This document shows, piece by piece, positions 43,879 through 54,000 of a stretch of DNA of 64,000 nucleotides. Position numbers and translations under genes: made by a program. Under the pieces are notes generated by a model. The model made no database searches. It had not been told where the DNA came from and saw only the letters and a list, made by a program, of their open reading frames with translations. Every line of letters begins with the position of its first letter. Position 1 is the first letter of the stretch. The DNA comes from Legionella saoudiensis (GTDB taxonomy: Bacteria; Pseudomonadota; Gammaproteobacteria; Legionellales; Legionellaceae): contig NZ_LN901321.1 in NCBI RefSeq assembly GCF_001465875.1, forward strand, positions 92,549-156,548, in the 5' to 3' direction.

Positions 43879-44849
43879 TTTATACCTATTTGTTTAAAGT
43901 AGGCGGCAATATCTGCAATGGTCGTATCTATATTCCATTTATAAGTATAGTGGGTCAGGCGCAAGAGTTTGCTAATGTCTGGTTTGCGATCGGCGATGTA
44001 GATAAAGTCATTATGATAAACCTCACTAAAGGGAATATGGGTGATGGTCGATTGGCTAGTACAAATTTTTTTTATCTTTTTTGCCAAGGTGTTAATACTT
44101 ATGTCTTCATTGAAACCCACATTAACAATTTCGCCCACGGAGGCTGAATTGTTGGCGAGTCGATCAATTAAATTAACGGAATCTTCTACATTGCAGAAAG
44201 ATCTTTTTTGCGTGCCATCACCAAATACAGTAATGGGATCATTATGCAGTGCTTGCTTAATTAATCGTGGCACCACCATACCGTATCGCGATAATTGATT
44301 GCGTCCAACGGTATTAAAAAGTCGAAGGATAATCGTTGGGATTTGATGCTTATGCCAAAAAGATAAGCCGATGGATTCATCACTAAGTTTGCTAATTACA
44401 TAAGAAGCATGGCTGGTAATACTACTTTCAATAATCAATGGGGTATTCTCGCTCATGGTTTTATGTTGATTACCATAAACCTCGGAACTGGATGCGATAA
44501 GCACTAGGGGTTTACTACCGATGGAACGAATGGCCTCCATAAGCTTTAAAGTAGCAAAAATATTGCATTTTAAGGTTTCAACGGGGTGGTTTAAAACGTG
44601 AAACATACCGACGACTGCGGCCATATGATAGATTCTATCAACGCCCACTAGCGCTTGAGTAAGTCCTTTCCATTTAAGCAAGTCTTTTTTATAAAAAGTA
44701 AAATTAGATTGTTGTTGTAATGCTTTGATGTTTTCAATCCTACCGGTGGATAAATTATCAATAACAATAACTTCATCTCCTTTTTGCACATGATATTTTG
44801 CTAAGTTCGAACCTATAAATCCAGCACCGCCAGTTATTAGAACACGCAT
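43875..44849 (-). CDS. NAD-dependent nucleotide-sugar epimerase/dehydratase
   Basis: Extended short-chain dehydrogenase, 324 residues. The NAD motif is TGGAGFIG (6-13), the catalytic pair Tyr150-Lys154 in SYVISK, and ASSSEVYGN with RLFNTVGRNQ mark the family. FGDGTQKRSFCNVEDSV fits UDP-glucuronate decarboxylases and 4-epimerases. The ATG at 44849 has GGAG (complement of 44856-44859) six nt upstream; an ATG at 44852 is too close to it, and the open frame extends 4 codons to a TTG. Its stop overlaps the CMAH-like gene by 4 bp, so the two form an operon and may share a substrate pathway. Confidence 0.85.
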   Translation of the reverse strand: MRVLITGGAGFIGSNLAKYHVQKGDEVIVIDNLSTGRIENIKALQQQSNFTFYKKDLLKWKGLTQALVGVDRIYHMAAVVGMFHVLNHPVETLKCNIFATLKLMEAIRSIGSKPLVLIASSSEVYGNQHKTMSENTPLIIESSITSHASYVISKLSDESIGLSFWHKHQIPTIILRLFNTVGRNQLSRYGMVVPRLIKQALHNDPITVFGDGTQKRSFCNVEDSVNLIDRLANNSASVGEIVNVGFNEDISINTLAKKIKKICTSQSTITHIPFSEVYHNDFIYIADRKPDISKLLRLTHYTYKWNIDTTIADIAAYFKQIGIK

Positions 44850-45164
44850 CATGATCTCCAACGCTTCATATCGTTTTGTCGAGTCCTGAATTTTTGCAGG
44901 ATTTCGGTGAAGATATTTTTTTGCTGATTGTTAAATAAATTAATTAAATTATAGTCTAAGGTTTTTTAAATTTAATAAGTTATGGCGATTAGGAAATTTC
45001 TATCAAATCATCTAGCCTGGAGAAAACTTCGCCCGAAAGTAATTATTTAAAATCTAGAAAAAACTTTTTAAGTTGCGGGCAAGAGGTTACAATGTACTTT
45101 TTATCAGGGATGGTGTTTTCTCTATTACTAAGGGCTGTTTATATCCTCGATACAGGGGCATTGA
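44850..45164. other. divergent region between sugar cluster and lptF
   Basis: AT-rich, 315 bp. It must carry the promoter of the epimerase/CMAH-like operon to the left and that of lptFG to the right. No RNA gene or repeat was recognised. Confidence 0.5.
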
Positions 45165-46244
45165 GTGATCATTTTTCGTTATTTAGCTAAAGAAGTGTTC
45201 GTCACTTTGGTTGCGCTAACATCCATACTCGTTTTAATTTTTTTGAGTAATCAATTAATTCAATATTTAAATCGGGCAGCTTCAGGAAGTATTCCCGGAG
45301 TTATTATCATGAAGTTGATGATGCTCGAACTACCCACTTTGCTCAGCCTGTTGGTTCCCTTAGGCTTTTATATTGCGATGCTTGTCGCTTATGGACGCTT
45401 ATATGCCGAAAGTGAGATGACTGTGTTAAGAGCTTGCGGTTATGGCTCAGGCCAGTTGCTGAAACATAGTTTCATTATGGCATCAGTGGTTGCAGTTATC
45501 GTTGCTGCAGTAATGATCTGGGCTAGCCCATATATCTATATTGAGCGTGCCAAACTATTACGTACTACCGGGATTCAAACTTTAGTGCAAACCATCATGC
45601 CAGGGCGATTTCATGGGATTGATGATGGACAACAAGTTTTTTATGTGCAATCAATGAGTCGTGATCATACAAAGGCGGAACAAGTATTTTTGGCAAAACG
45701 CAGCACTGATAAAGATAAAGTTCGTTGGGATGTTCTCTGGGCGGATAAAGCCTATGCTGAAACTGATACCAAAACAGGGGAAGACTATATTATCCTGCAA
45801 GATGGTAAAGAGTATCAGGGAACCCCTGGACATGCCAATTACCAAATAGCAGAGTTTGGGGAGTACAAAGCACGTTTGCCTCACCCAATTGTTAAAATCA
45901 GTGATGATTTGCGTACATTCAGCACTGCCAGTTTATGGCCATTAAATAATCCCGATCGCGGTAAAGCAGCGGAATTACAATGGCGCCTATCGGTACCATT
46001 AATGGTGCTCACCCTTACTTTAGTTGCGGTACCTTTAAGCCGTATTAATCCACGTTCAGGTAAATATGCTAAGTTATTCCCGGCAATTATTATTTACATC
46101 CTCTATGCCAACTTGATGTTCATTGGACGTAATGCAGTTGTTTCTGGAGCGGTTCCCCAATGGATAGGGCTGTGGTGGATTCATCTTCTCGTAGCGGCTC
46201 TGGGGTTATTCCTAATCTGGCGTAATCAGGTGAAATTAGCATGA
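45165..46244 (+). CDS. lptF: LPS export permease LptF
   Basis: Inner-membrane subunit of the LptB2FG transporter that extracts lipopolysaccharide and passes it to LptC, 359 residues. The YjgP/YjgQ pattern is clear: three N-terminal transmembrane helices (starting FRYLAKEVFVTLVALTSILV), a large periplasmic beta domain in the middle, and three C-terminal helices. SEMTVLRACGYG is the LptB coupling helix. The start is GTG at 45165. Its stop overlaps the lptG ATG by 4 bp. Confidence 0.95.
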   Translation: MIIFRYLAKEVFVTLVALTSILVLIFLSNQLIQYLNRAASGSIPGVIIMKLMMLELPTLLSLLVPLGFYIAMLVAYGRLYAESEMTVLRACGYGSGQLLKHSFIMASVVAVIVAAVMIWASPYIYIERAKLLRTTGIQTLVQTIMPGRFHGIDDGQQVFYVQSMSRDHTKAEQVFLAKRSTDKDKVRWDVLWADKAYAETDTKTGEDYIILQDGKEYQGTPGHANYQIAEFGEYKARLPHPIVKISDDLRTFSTASLWPLNNPDRGKAAELQWRLSVPLMVLTLTLVAVPLSRINPRSGKYAKLFPAIIIYILYANLMFIGRNAVVSGAVPQWIGLWWIHLLVAALGLFLIWRNQVKLA

Positions 46245-47305
46245 ACCTTCTCGATCGTTATATTGCAAAAACTGTTCTTATGTCCATTGGGATGGTTACC
46301 TTAATGTTGGTAGGGCTGCAGATTTTCATTTTATTTGTTGACCAGCTTGGTGATTTAGGGCGAGTTGATTATGGAATTATGCAAGCTGCATTTTTTGTTC
46401 TTTTGCAAATGCCTTATCAAGTGTATCTATTCTTTCCTATGGCCAGTTTGCTAGGCTGTTTGATTGGCTTAGGTATTATGGCCAATCACAGTGAATTGGT
46501 GGTGATGCGCTCTTCCGGAAAATCGATAATACAAATTACCGGCGCAGTTTTAAAAGCATCTGTTCTCTTAATTGTTCTCGTTACTATCTTGGGTGAAACG
46601 CTCATCCCGTTTCTATCCCATTATGCCAATGATTATAAAACGGCTGCGGTAAGTGGTGGGCAAACATTAAGAACTTCCAAAGGCTTCTGGTTACGTAATA
46701 ATAATGATTTTATTTCTGTAGGCCAGGTTCTTCCAGGCTATGTATTGCATGATATATACCAGTTTCGTTTTGATGCTCAGCATCATTTAAAGGTTGCCCG
46801 TTTTATTCGAGAGGCTAAATACAGCAATCAAGCCTGGATGGCTTATGACGTGCAACAAACTGAATTTGGGGAGGACCGCACCGTTGCACAGACTTTTGCT
46901 ATGATGCCTTGGGATGTGCCGGTAAAACCTAAAATTTTAACCATTAGCAGTATTGACCCCGATGAAATGACCTTACGTGAACTCAATCGCTATATCCGCG
47001 AACAAAAGCGTAGTCATCAAAATGTGCATACTTATCAATTTGCCTTTCTGCAACGTATCGTTCAACCCTTTACAACGATGGTGATGATGGTCTTGGCGAT
47101 TCCGTTTATTTTTGGGCCTTTGCGTTCTTCAACTATGGGGTCCAAATTATTGGTTGGTGCTGCGGTTGGATTTGGCTTTCATATTTTAAGTCGTTTTTTT
47201 GGACCAGTGAGTACCGTATTTCAATTACCCCCTGCTTTAGCTGCCTTAGGCCCAACGGTGATTTTTGCCGTGCTGGGACTCTATTTGATGACTCGGGTGC
47301 GGTAG
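46241..47305 (+). CDS. lptG: LPS export permease LptG
   Basis: Partner of LptF, 354 residues. The same layout: MNLLDRYIAKTVLMSIGMVT opens the first helix, a coupling helix reads SELVVMRSSGKS, a periplasmic domain follows, and the C-terminal helices include PFIFGPLRSSTMGSKLLVGA. GLQIFILFVDQLGDLG is the typical LptG region near the first periplasmic loop. It is coupled to lptF by ATGA. Confidence 0.95.
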   Translation: MNLLDRYIAKTVLMSIGMVTLMLVGLQIFILFVDQLGDLGRVDYGIMQAAFFVLLQMPYQVYLFFPMASLLGCLIGLGIMANHSELVVMRSSGKSIIQITGAVLKASVLLIVLVTILGETLIPFLSHYANDYKTAAVSGGQTLRTSKGFWLRNNNDFISVGQVLPGYVLHDIYQFRFDAQHHLKVARFIREAKYSNQAWMAYDVQQTEFGEDRTVAQTFAMMPWDVPVKPKILTISSIDPDEMTLRELNRYIREQKRSHQNVHTYQFAFLQRIVQPFTTMVMMVLAIPFIFGPLRSSTMGSKLLVGAAVGFGFHILSRFFGPVSTVFQLPPALAALGPTVIFAVLGLYLMTRVR

Positions 47306-47391
47306 GTTATAACGGCATTCACCTTTTTTGACGTCACATTTTATGCTTATAAAATGCCCTCATGATTTCCAGAGGTCACGGCGTGGCAAAA

Positions 47392-48780
47392 CTAAATGCC
47401 TGGATAATTTGAAAATAGGTCCTGCTGAGCTTGAAATAATTCATCCGCTGCCTGCTCTAATTCGCCTAGGGTGACCTCCTCTGAGAATGGAAGGGGAGCG
47501 GGATTGATAGGACGATGCTCTTGCAATAATGATCGTGCCTCATCTATTGCCTCATGACAGATCTCATTAAATTCCTCATCACGGCTGAAAAAGGAATAGT
47601 GATTAAGGCTAATCCTTATTTGTTGATGGAGCTCTTCTGCTGCATCTGCCGCGTCTGCATGCCCCTCTTCTCTAAATACATGCTCATTATGCTCCATTGC
47701 GTTTAATAATTCGTTTAAGTTATTGGCGAAATAAAGAACTTTAATAATTCGCTCACTGATTTGCTGTACTTTATCTTTGTAAGATGCCATCTCTTTCTTA
47801 TTTTTAGGAAAAGGAATGGTATCGATGAGTTCTTTAGTTATTTGATGATAAATATTATCGCTATTAAAACTATTGATATAATGCAATAAATCGTCTGAAA
47901 GCCGATGACGCATTATCATGTTTTGATACAAAGGATTAATTGCCGGTGTAGATGTTTGTGCAATTATGGAAAGCTGTTCTTTAATGAAACCAAAAACCTC
48001 ATCGGCTAACTCGTTGGGAATTACTTTACATTGTAAATTTTTTGGTAATAAAGCTGTAATACGCGTAATCTCAGTCTCATCTGTACTGGAAATTAAAATT
48101 CTACGTATAGGGCAGTTTGCAAAAGCCTGCTCACCTATGGACCTCAATCCTGCAGGAAGAATAACGGTTTCCAGGCTATGGCATCCATAAAATGCCTTAT
48201 TTCCAATCAATGTAACTCCTTGAGGAATTGTGATGATGGATAATTTCTTACAATATAAAAATGCTTCATCACCAATAGAAGAGAGTCTCGCGGGAAGGTT
48301 AATGCGTTCCAAATAATAGCAATGGGCAAATTCTCTTGGACCCAAAATAAACTCATCAGGAAGGTCGATAATTTTTAGAGCCGGACTACTGCATTCCCTA
48401 AGTACTTCTTCCCTAATAGAATCTTTATGGATAATAAGAGTTTCTAAACTATTGCATCCTCTCAATGCACCTCTACCAATAAAAGATCCCTGAGGAAGGA
48501 TAAGTATTTTAAGTTTGCTACAGTCGGCTAAAGCTTCGTTACCAATAGAAATAGGGGTTTCAGGAAAAATAAGCGTTTCTAGCTCAGTGCATCCCGAAAA
48601 TACCTGCTCATCAATAGAGCGAAAGCCCTGGGGGAATATGACTGTTTTCACCTTTGAAAAGGGCGGAAACGTATTTCTCCGAATGGAGGTGACGGAGGCT
48701 GGAAGGGTAAGTGAGCCATCCTCGTTTATATCATGTTCATCAACCCTGACTAGCACGGTATTATTTTCGATTAATTTCAT
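47392..48780 (-). CDS. BspA-type leucine-rich repeat protein, candidate secreted effector
   Basis: A 462-residue protein. Residues about 20-240 contain some eight or nine LRR_5 (BspA/TpLRR) units with the pattern L-x2-I-x2-P-x-G-x2-I-G-x2-A-F-x-G-C, for example GVTLIGNKAFYGCHSLETVI. The C-terminal half (about 255-462) is helical with no recognised family. There is no signal peptide. The tail EEVTLGELEQAADELF is Glu-rich within 30 residues of the end, the kind of region often found in Dot/Icm substrates of Legionella. It is convergent with lptG and has no operon partner. Effector status is inference; adhesion or structural roles are also possible. Confidence 0.7.
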   Translation of the reverse strand: MKLIENNTVLVRVDEHDINEDGSLTLPASVTSIRRNTFPPFSKVKTVIFPQGFRSIDEQVFSGCTELETLIFPETPISIGNEALADCSKLKILILPQGSFIGRGALRGCNSLETLIIHKDSIREEVLRECSSPALKIIDLPDEFILGPREFAHCYYLERINLPARLSSIGDEAFLYCKKLSIITIPQGVTLIGNKAFYGCHSLETVILPAGLRSIGEQAFANCPIRRILISSTDETEITRITALLPKNLQCKVIPNELADEVFGFIKEQLSIIAQTSTPAINPLYQNMIMRHRLSDDLLHYINSFNSDNIYHQITKELIDTIPFPKNKKEMASYKDKVQQISERIIKVLYFANNLNELLNAMEHNEHVFREEGHADAADAAEELHQQIRISLNHYSFFSRDEEFNEICHEAIDEARSLLQEHRPINPAPLPFSEEVTLGELEQAADELFQAQQDLFSNYPGI

Positions 48781-48885
48781 ATTATTTCTTCGCCCCTTCC
48801 ATTAGAAGTACTAAATAAGCCATGCGAATTATAAATGATCAATGTTAAGGGGGGATTAAGAAACGCCTTGGTTAACTACTATAGA

Positions 48886-50061
48886 CTACACAACCTGCCC
48901 AGCCGCCCATCCTGAGGACCAGGCCCATTGAAAGTTGTAGCCGCCAAGCCATCCAGTCACATCTAATGCTTCACCGATAAAATAAAGTCCAGGAGTTTCA
49001 TTGGCCTCCATCGTTTTTGAGGAAACGGCATTGCAATCAACGCCGCCAATAGTTACTTCGGCGGTGCGATAGCCCTCTGTTCCATTAGGTTTTATTTGCC
49101 AGGAATTAAGTTGTTTAGCTACTTGCTCTAAATCACGATTGGCTAAATCAGCTAATTTCTTTTCTGCCAGGGGGGCTGGAGTAAATAACTCAACAACTCG
49201 TTTAGGTAGATAATTAGTTAAAATAGAATTTAATTGTTTATGTGGGCTGCTGGTTCTTGCGGCTTTTAAGGTTTCTAACAGGTTGATTTCGGGGAGTAGG
49301 TTAATATTAATGTGCTCTCCTGCATGCCAATAAGAGGATAACTGTAAAATTGCAGGACCACTTAAGCCACGATGGGTGAATAGGGTATTTTCGCGAAATT
49401 CAATGCGCTCATTTTTGGCTATGCTATCGACGCTAACCCCAGAGAGTAAGGCTATTTTTTCTTTTTCACTAACATCCAGTGTTAGTGGGACCAAGCCTGC
49501 GCGGGTAGGCCATATTTTCATGCCAAATTGTTCTGCCACTTTATAGGCAAAAGGGCTGGCGCCCATAGTCGGAATAGATAAGCCGCCACTGGCAATAACC
49601 AATGACTCACAATGGACTATTCCTTTTGAAGTATGCAACTTAAACTTTTGGTCTTTTTGAATTTTTTCAATACTGGTTTGTAACAGGATCCTACTTCCCG
49701 CATTATCACACTCTTTTAGGAGCATATCGACAATGTCCTTTGATTTATTATCACAAAATAATTGTCCTAGAGTTTTTTCATGAAAGGGTATAGAGTGTTT
49801 TTTCACCAGGGAAATAAAATCCCACTGCGTATAGCGTGATAAGGCGGATTTAAAGAAATGAGGATTATGGGAATTATATTTTTCAGGTTCAATGTAGTAA
49901 TTAGTAAAATTACAGCGACCACCACCTGACATTAAAATTTTTTTGCCTACTTTATTGGCATGATCAAGTACCAGGACCTTACGATGCCGTTTGCTGGCTT
50001 CAATTGCACACATGAGGCCTGCAGCCCCTGCACCAACAATAATGACATCTACATCTTCCAT
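48886..50061 (-). CDS. HI0933/YhiN-family FAD flavoprotein
   Basis: FAD-dependent oxidoreductase of 391 residues. The N-terminal Rossmann motif VIIVGAGAAGLMCAIEAS, then KILMSGGGRCNFTN and SGGLSIPTMGASPFAYKVA are diagnostic of the HI0933 family; the C-terminus has GEALDVTGWLGGYNFQWAW, which closes the FAD site. Members are widespread, and a precise reaction has not been settled as far as I know. It is probably cytosolic. The upstream regulator gene stops 10 bp before its start, so the two are probably co-transcribed. Confidence 0.88.
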   Translation of the reverse strand: MEDVDVIIVGAGAAGLMCAIEASKRHRKVLVLDHANKVGKKILMSGGGRCNFTNYYIEPEKYNSHNPHFFKSALSRYTQWDFISLVKKHSIPFHEKTLGQLFCDNKSKDIVDMLLKECDNAGSRILLQTSIEKIQKDQKFKLHTSKGIVHCESLVIASGGLSIPTMGASPFAYKVAEQFGMKIWPTRAGLVPLTLDVSEKEKIALLSGVSVDSIAKNERIEFRENTLFTHRGLSGPAILQLSSYWHAGEHININLLPEINLLETLKAARTSSPHKQLNSILTNYLPKRVVELFTPAPLAEKKLADLANRDLEQVAKQLNSWQIKPNGTEGYRTAEVTIGGVDCNAVSSKTMEANETPGLYFIGEALDVTGWLGGYNFQWAWSSGWAAGQVV

Positions 50062-50071
50062 ACCTTAGGTA

Positions 50072-50731
50072 CTACTCTAATTCCAGCGATAATTCTACTT
50101 TTCTATGCCAAATAACCTGTGCTAACTCCGTAATTTCACAATTAATGAGGAACGGGGTAGTGGAACTGGTATCTAAATTAGTACAGATCAAATTATAACG
50201 TCCTTCTTCAGAGCTGGGTCTTAATTTTCTTACCAGCGTTTCTCCTGTAATTAATTTTACAATACAAAAAGTGCCAATATAGTGATCTGCGTAATCTACA
50301 GGAACTAATTTACCACCAACATAATCGCCAATTGCATAAAAAGGCTGCATTGAGTCGTCGGTAATTACTGTAATAATTGGATTTTTATTTTCTGATTCAA
50401 AGAAATTAATCTCTCGCAAAATTGCATCTTTTTCAGCAATGGAATTAAGTGAGAATTTATTAATTGGCCTTGGAGGTAGCCCCTCGCCATTTATAAACCA
50501 TTCAGGAGATGTGATCAGGCCGCAATCAAATAAGGTTTTCACATATTTGATCATACTTTTTTTAGGCACAGGGTATCTTCCGTCTTCCCATGCTTGAAGT
50601 GTTGCAGCGGAAAAACCGCATTTATCTGCAAACTCGCGCCTGGAAAAACCCAACTGCATCCTTACGCTTTTAAGGCGTTCTCCAACAATTTTATAAAGTT
50701 CTCTATTCAAATCAAATTCAAATTTTAACAT
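50072..50731 (-). CDS. XRE helix-turn-helix regulator with S24/LexA-like C-terminal domain
   Basis: A 219-residue phage-repressor-like regulator. Residues about 17-68 form an XRE helix-turn-helix (RLKSVRMQLGFSRREFADK, then SAATLQAWEDGRYPVP). Residues about 120-210 resemble the S24 peptidase fold with Ser127 in DDSMQP and Lys169 in LVRKL placed as the LexA/CI dyad. The linker shows no obvious Ala-Gly cleavage site, so self-cleavage is uncertain. It diverges from the giant TIG gene across a 327-bp AT-rich gap and precedes the HI0933-like gene; control of either is possible but unproven. Confidence 0.82.
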   Translation of the reverse strand: MLKFEFDLNRELYKIVGERLKSVRMQLGFSRREFADKCGFSAATLQAWEDGRYPVPKKSMIKYVKTLFDCGLITSPEWFINGEGLPPRPINKFSLNSIAEKDAILREINFFESENKNPIITVITDDSMQPFYAIGDYVGGKLVPVDYADHYIGTFCIVKLITGETLVRKLRPSSEEGRYNLICTNLDTSSTTPFLINCEITELAQVIWHRKVELSLELE

Positions 50732-51058
50732 GGAAAGAATATTAAATATTATGATAAAATTGGATAGCCAAATTTTATTTTTAATATTTATCCATTACAG
50801 TACATAATCTATTGTAATAAGTGGGCTCTCGATGTCAATTTTTTTAAAGAAAAGATTACAGAAAATTAAGATTCTGCGACATAAGTATAGACTATTTTTA
50901 AAAACAAAGGATATTTTGTATATAAAATATACCAGAATAAAAAAATTAATCAGCTAATGAAATAATAAATTTCATTATTTTTATAGATGAAAACCATTGA
51001 ATTTTACTAAAAAACACAATATTGTATTTTTTTAATAAAATTCAATTGGAATATATTT
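50732..51058. other. AT-rich divergent region between the S24 regulator and the giant TIG gene
   Basis: These 327 bp are exceptionally AT-rich with many A and T tracts and contain no gene. They must hold both divergent promoters, and they look like the curved DNA that silencers or Fis-type proteins favour. I found no clear operator palindrome by eye. Confidence 0.5.
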
Positions 51059-54000
51059 ATGCTTAAAACTCTGCAAAGGACTGCGGCGTTTGTATTAATG
51101 CTATCTAGTTTGGGAACAGTTGCTGGCGATATGGGAAGGAATCCCCTGAATGCGGGAAGCTTGGCCACAAGTTCATCCGGGTTTAAACCCAATAATACGA
51201 TGCCCCCAATGGAGGCCCCTGCTAATCTAGCGCTTAGCAGTGAGCAATTTGGTTTAACCGGGCCACTTAATCTAGGCGTAAATTACAGTGATCTCACTGG
51301 CACCTATGTAACAGCGCAATATATAAAAAAATTATCGGATATTTGGGCCTTTGGCTTATTAGGTGAGTATGGTAACGATCAATATCGATACAATGGTACG
51401 CTGGGCTTGCAATTAAGCCCATCCAGTTTAATCAAAGTTTCTGCAGAGCGTTTAAATCAGCGCTTACCCTTTATGTTTGATTCAGGTTCAATTTATCGCC
51501 GCATAAACCAGGATGCTGTAGGAGGGCGATATCAAAAAGTTTTTTATGAGAATTTTTTGGTTAAGGCTCTGGATTTTGGCGGTTACTATGCTGCGGCACA
51601 TAATATGCAGTTATCGCCAGTTGTTTATATGTCTAATGGAATGAATTGTTTGGGTAATCCTACGGGGTTAGCTTGTATTAACGAACGTAATATCGCTGGG
51701 GGAATCAGTTCTGGAGCTGATTTGGGCTTTACCTTGTTACTTAGTCCGAAAACATTGCTGCAAGCACGGTTAAATTATGATCAGCTGCATTACAGCACCA
51801 TATTTTCCTCAAACTCACGATATAACCGCCAGGGATTTGGTACTACGGTTAATCTGGAGCAGCTGCTTACTTCACGCTTGAAATTTACTGGTGGCTTTGA
51901 ATATCGGGCTATTTATAATTCATTTAATGCTGCTTTGTCTTGGCTGTCCCCATTCTTTTCGTCAGCGCAAACAGAGATTTCTCTTTTTGCCCAGCGCATT
52001 GTGTCGAAAAACCCCACGCCGGATAATAATATGGTTGGGGTGAAGGTCGCATTTTTAGGAGATATAGATCGCTCAAGAGAAAAAGATTATCAAATTAATC
52101 CAAACGCCTTTCTTTCTGATTTGACAACCTGGGTAAGAGAGCCTGCGGTGAAAATGAATCAGGTACTTGCGATTGCGGAACAAATTGTCCGCCTACTTGC
52201 TCCCAGCGTGCAATCTCTGAATCCTAATAGTGGACCATTAGGGGGTGGTAATGTGATTACCATTAATGGGACAAATTTTAATGGCGATCCTCCCAGTGTA
52301 CTGATCGATGGGCAATTTGCCTCCGTAAAATATATTTCACCTGTGCAATTGTCAGTAACGATACCCGCGGCTTTATCGCGAGTGGTTACTCTTGCAGAAT
52401 CTACGCACAAATCGGTGCCTGTTATTGTCATAGTCAAAAATGAGGACGGGCAACAGACAACAATAACTAATGGGTATACCTATACTACCGCTGCTTTTGG
52501 TATTCCACAAATCACCTCAGTAGCTCCAAGCACAGGAAATACTGGAGGCCATACTTTAATAAGTATAGTAGGGCAGAATTTTACTAACGATGCCACAGTT
52601 ACTATTGGTGGGATTAATGCAGAAATTATTAGTATTTCACCTACGCTAATTGAAGCAGTTACTCCCGCACATGCAGCAGGAGTCGTTGCAATTGTAGTAA
52701 CAACTGCCGCAGGAAGTACTACATTTTCCAATGGATTTACATATACAAGCACTACTCCTGAAATTAACAGTATTACTCCTAATATCGGTTCGGTCGATGG
52801 TAACACAACGACAACAATTACAGGGATCAATCTGGATGCGATTACTTCCGTTTCTTTTGGTGGTGTGCCGGCAAGCAGTTTTGTGGTTAATAGCAGTACC
52901 TCAATCACAGCGGTTACTCCCGCGTACAATGGAGGCACGTTAACTGTTAATGTATTGGTTAGTGATGGAACATCAAATGCTACTTTAGTTAATGGCTTTA
53001 CCTATCAGTTGGGTAACCCATCGATCAGCCATATTTCACCAAACCAGGGATCGACGGCAGGGGGGACTACAATTACCGTTACCGGTAGTGGTTTTGCAAC
53101 AGGAACCACCATTACTATTGGCGGCATACCGGCAACCAATATTACGGTCATTAACCCAACAACTTTAATGGCTACGATACCGGCTTATATTAGTGGTCCT
53201 TTAGTGAAAGATGTTCAGGTAAATAATGGCGAAGGCGTTTTTACTTTGACCGGGGGATTTACCTACATAGCTAGTGCTCCTGAATTATCCAGTCTGGCAC
53301 CAACCAGTGGAGCTACTGCAGGTGGGACAACGATTACATTAAGAGGTAACGGTTTTGTTACGGGCACAACCGTCACTTTAGGAGGGACTAGCGCCACAGA
53401 TGTGCATATTCTTGATGCAACCACATTAACTGCAGTGACCCCTGCACATGCCAGTGGCACTGTAGATGTGATTGTTAATAATGGTGTTGGTAGTGCCACC
53501 TTAAGTGCTGCCTACACTTATCTTGCTAATGCTCCTACGCTTACTGCAATTAATCCGACTACGGGTAGTGTTGCGGGTGGTTTTCCCGTAACATTAACAG
53601 GAACTGGTTTAACTGGAATGACTAATGTCCATTTCGGAGGGGTTGCCGCTACAGATGTGGTGGTGGTAAATGATACGACAGTAACGGCTGTAGCTCCTGC
53701 TTACATCAGCGGGCCTTTAGTCGTCGATGTAATTGCGAGCAATAATAGCTCTAACGCAACTTTAGTGAGTGGATTTACTTATCAGGCAGGTCCACCAACA
53801 CTTAGTTCCATTAGTCCCAACACAAGTTCTGTTGCCGGAGGGGTGGTTGCTACTATTCATGGGACTAATTTTGTTCCCGGGATCACTGTGGCCATTGGTG
53901 GTGTAGCGGCAACAAATATTAATGTAGTTAATGCAACAACGGCTACCTTGACCATTCCTGCCTACGTGAGCGGGCCTTTAATAAAAAATGTGGTGGTTAA

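Noticed and set aside
43827..44147. Plus-strand 106-codon frame opposite the CMAH-like and epimerase genes
   Set aside because: It spans the overlap of two well-supported minus-strand genes and its product has no domain features.
52731..52943. Plus-strand 70-codon frame inside the TIG gene in another phase
   Set aside because: Out of frame with the giant gene and without a start signal; codon pattern belongs to the TIG frame.
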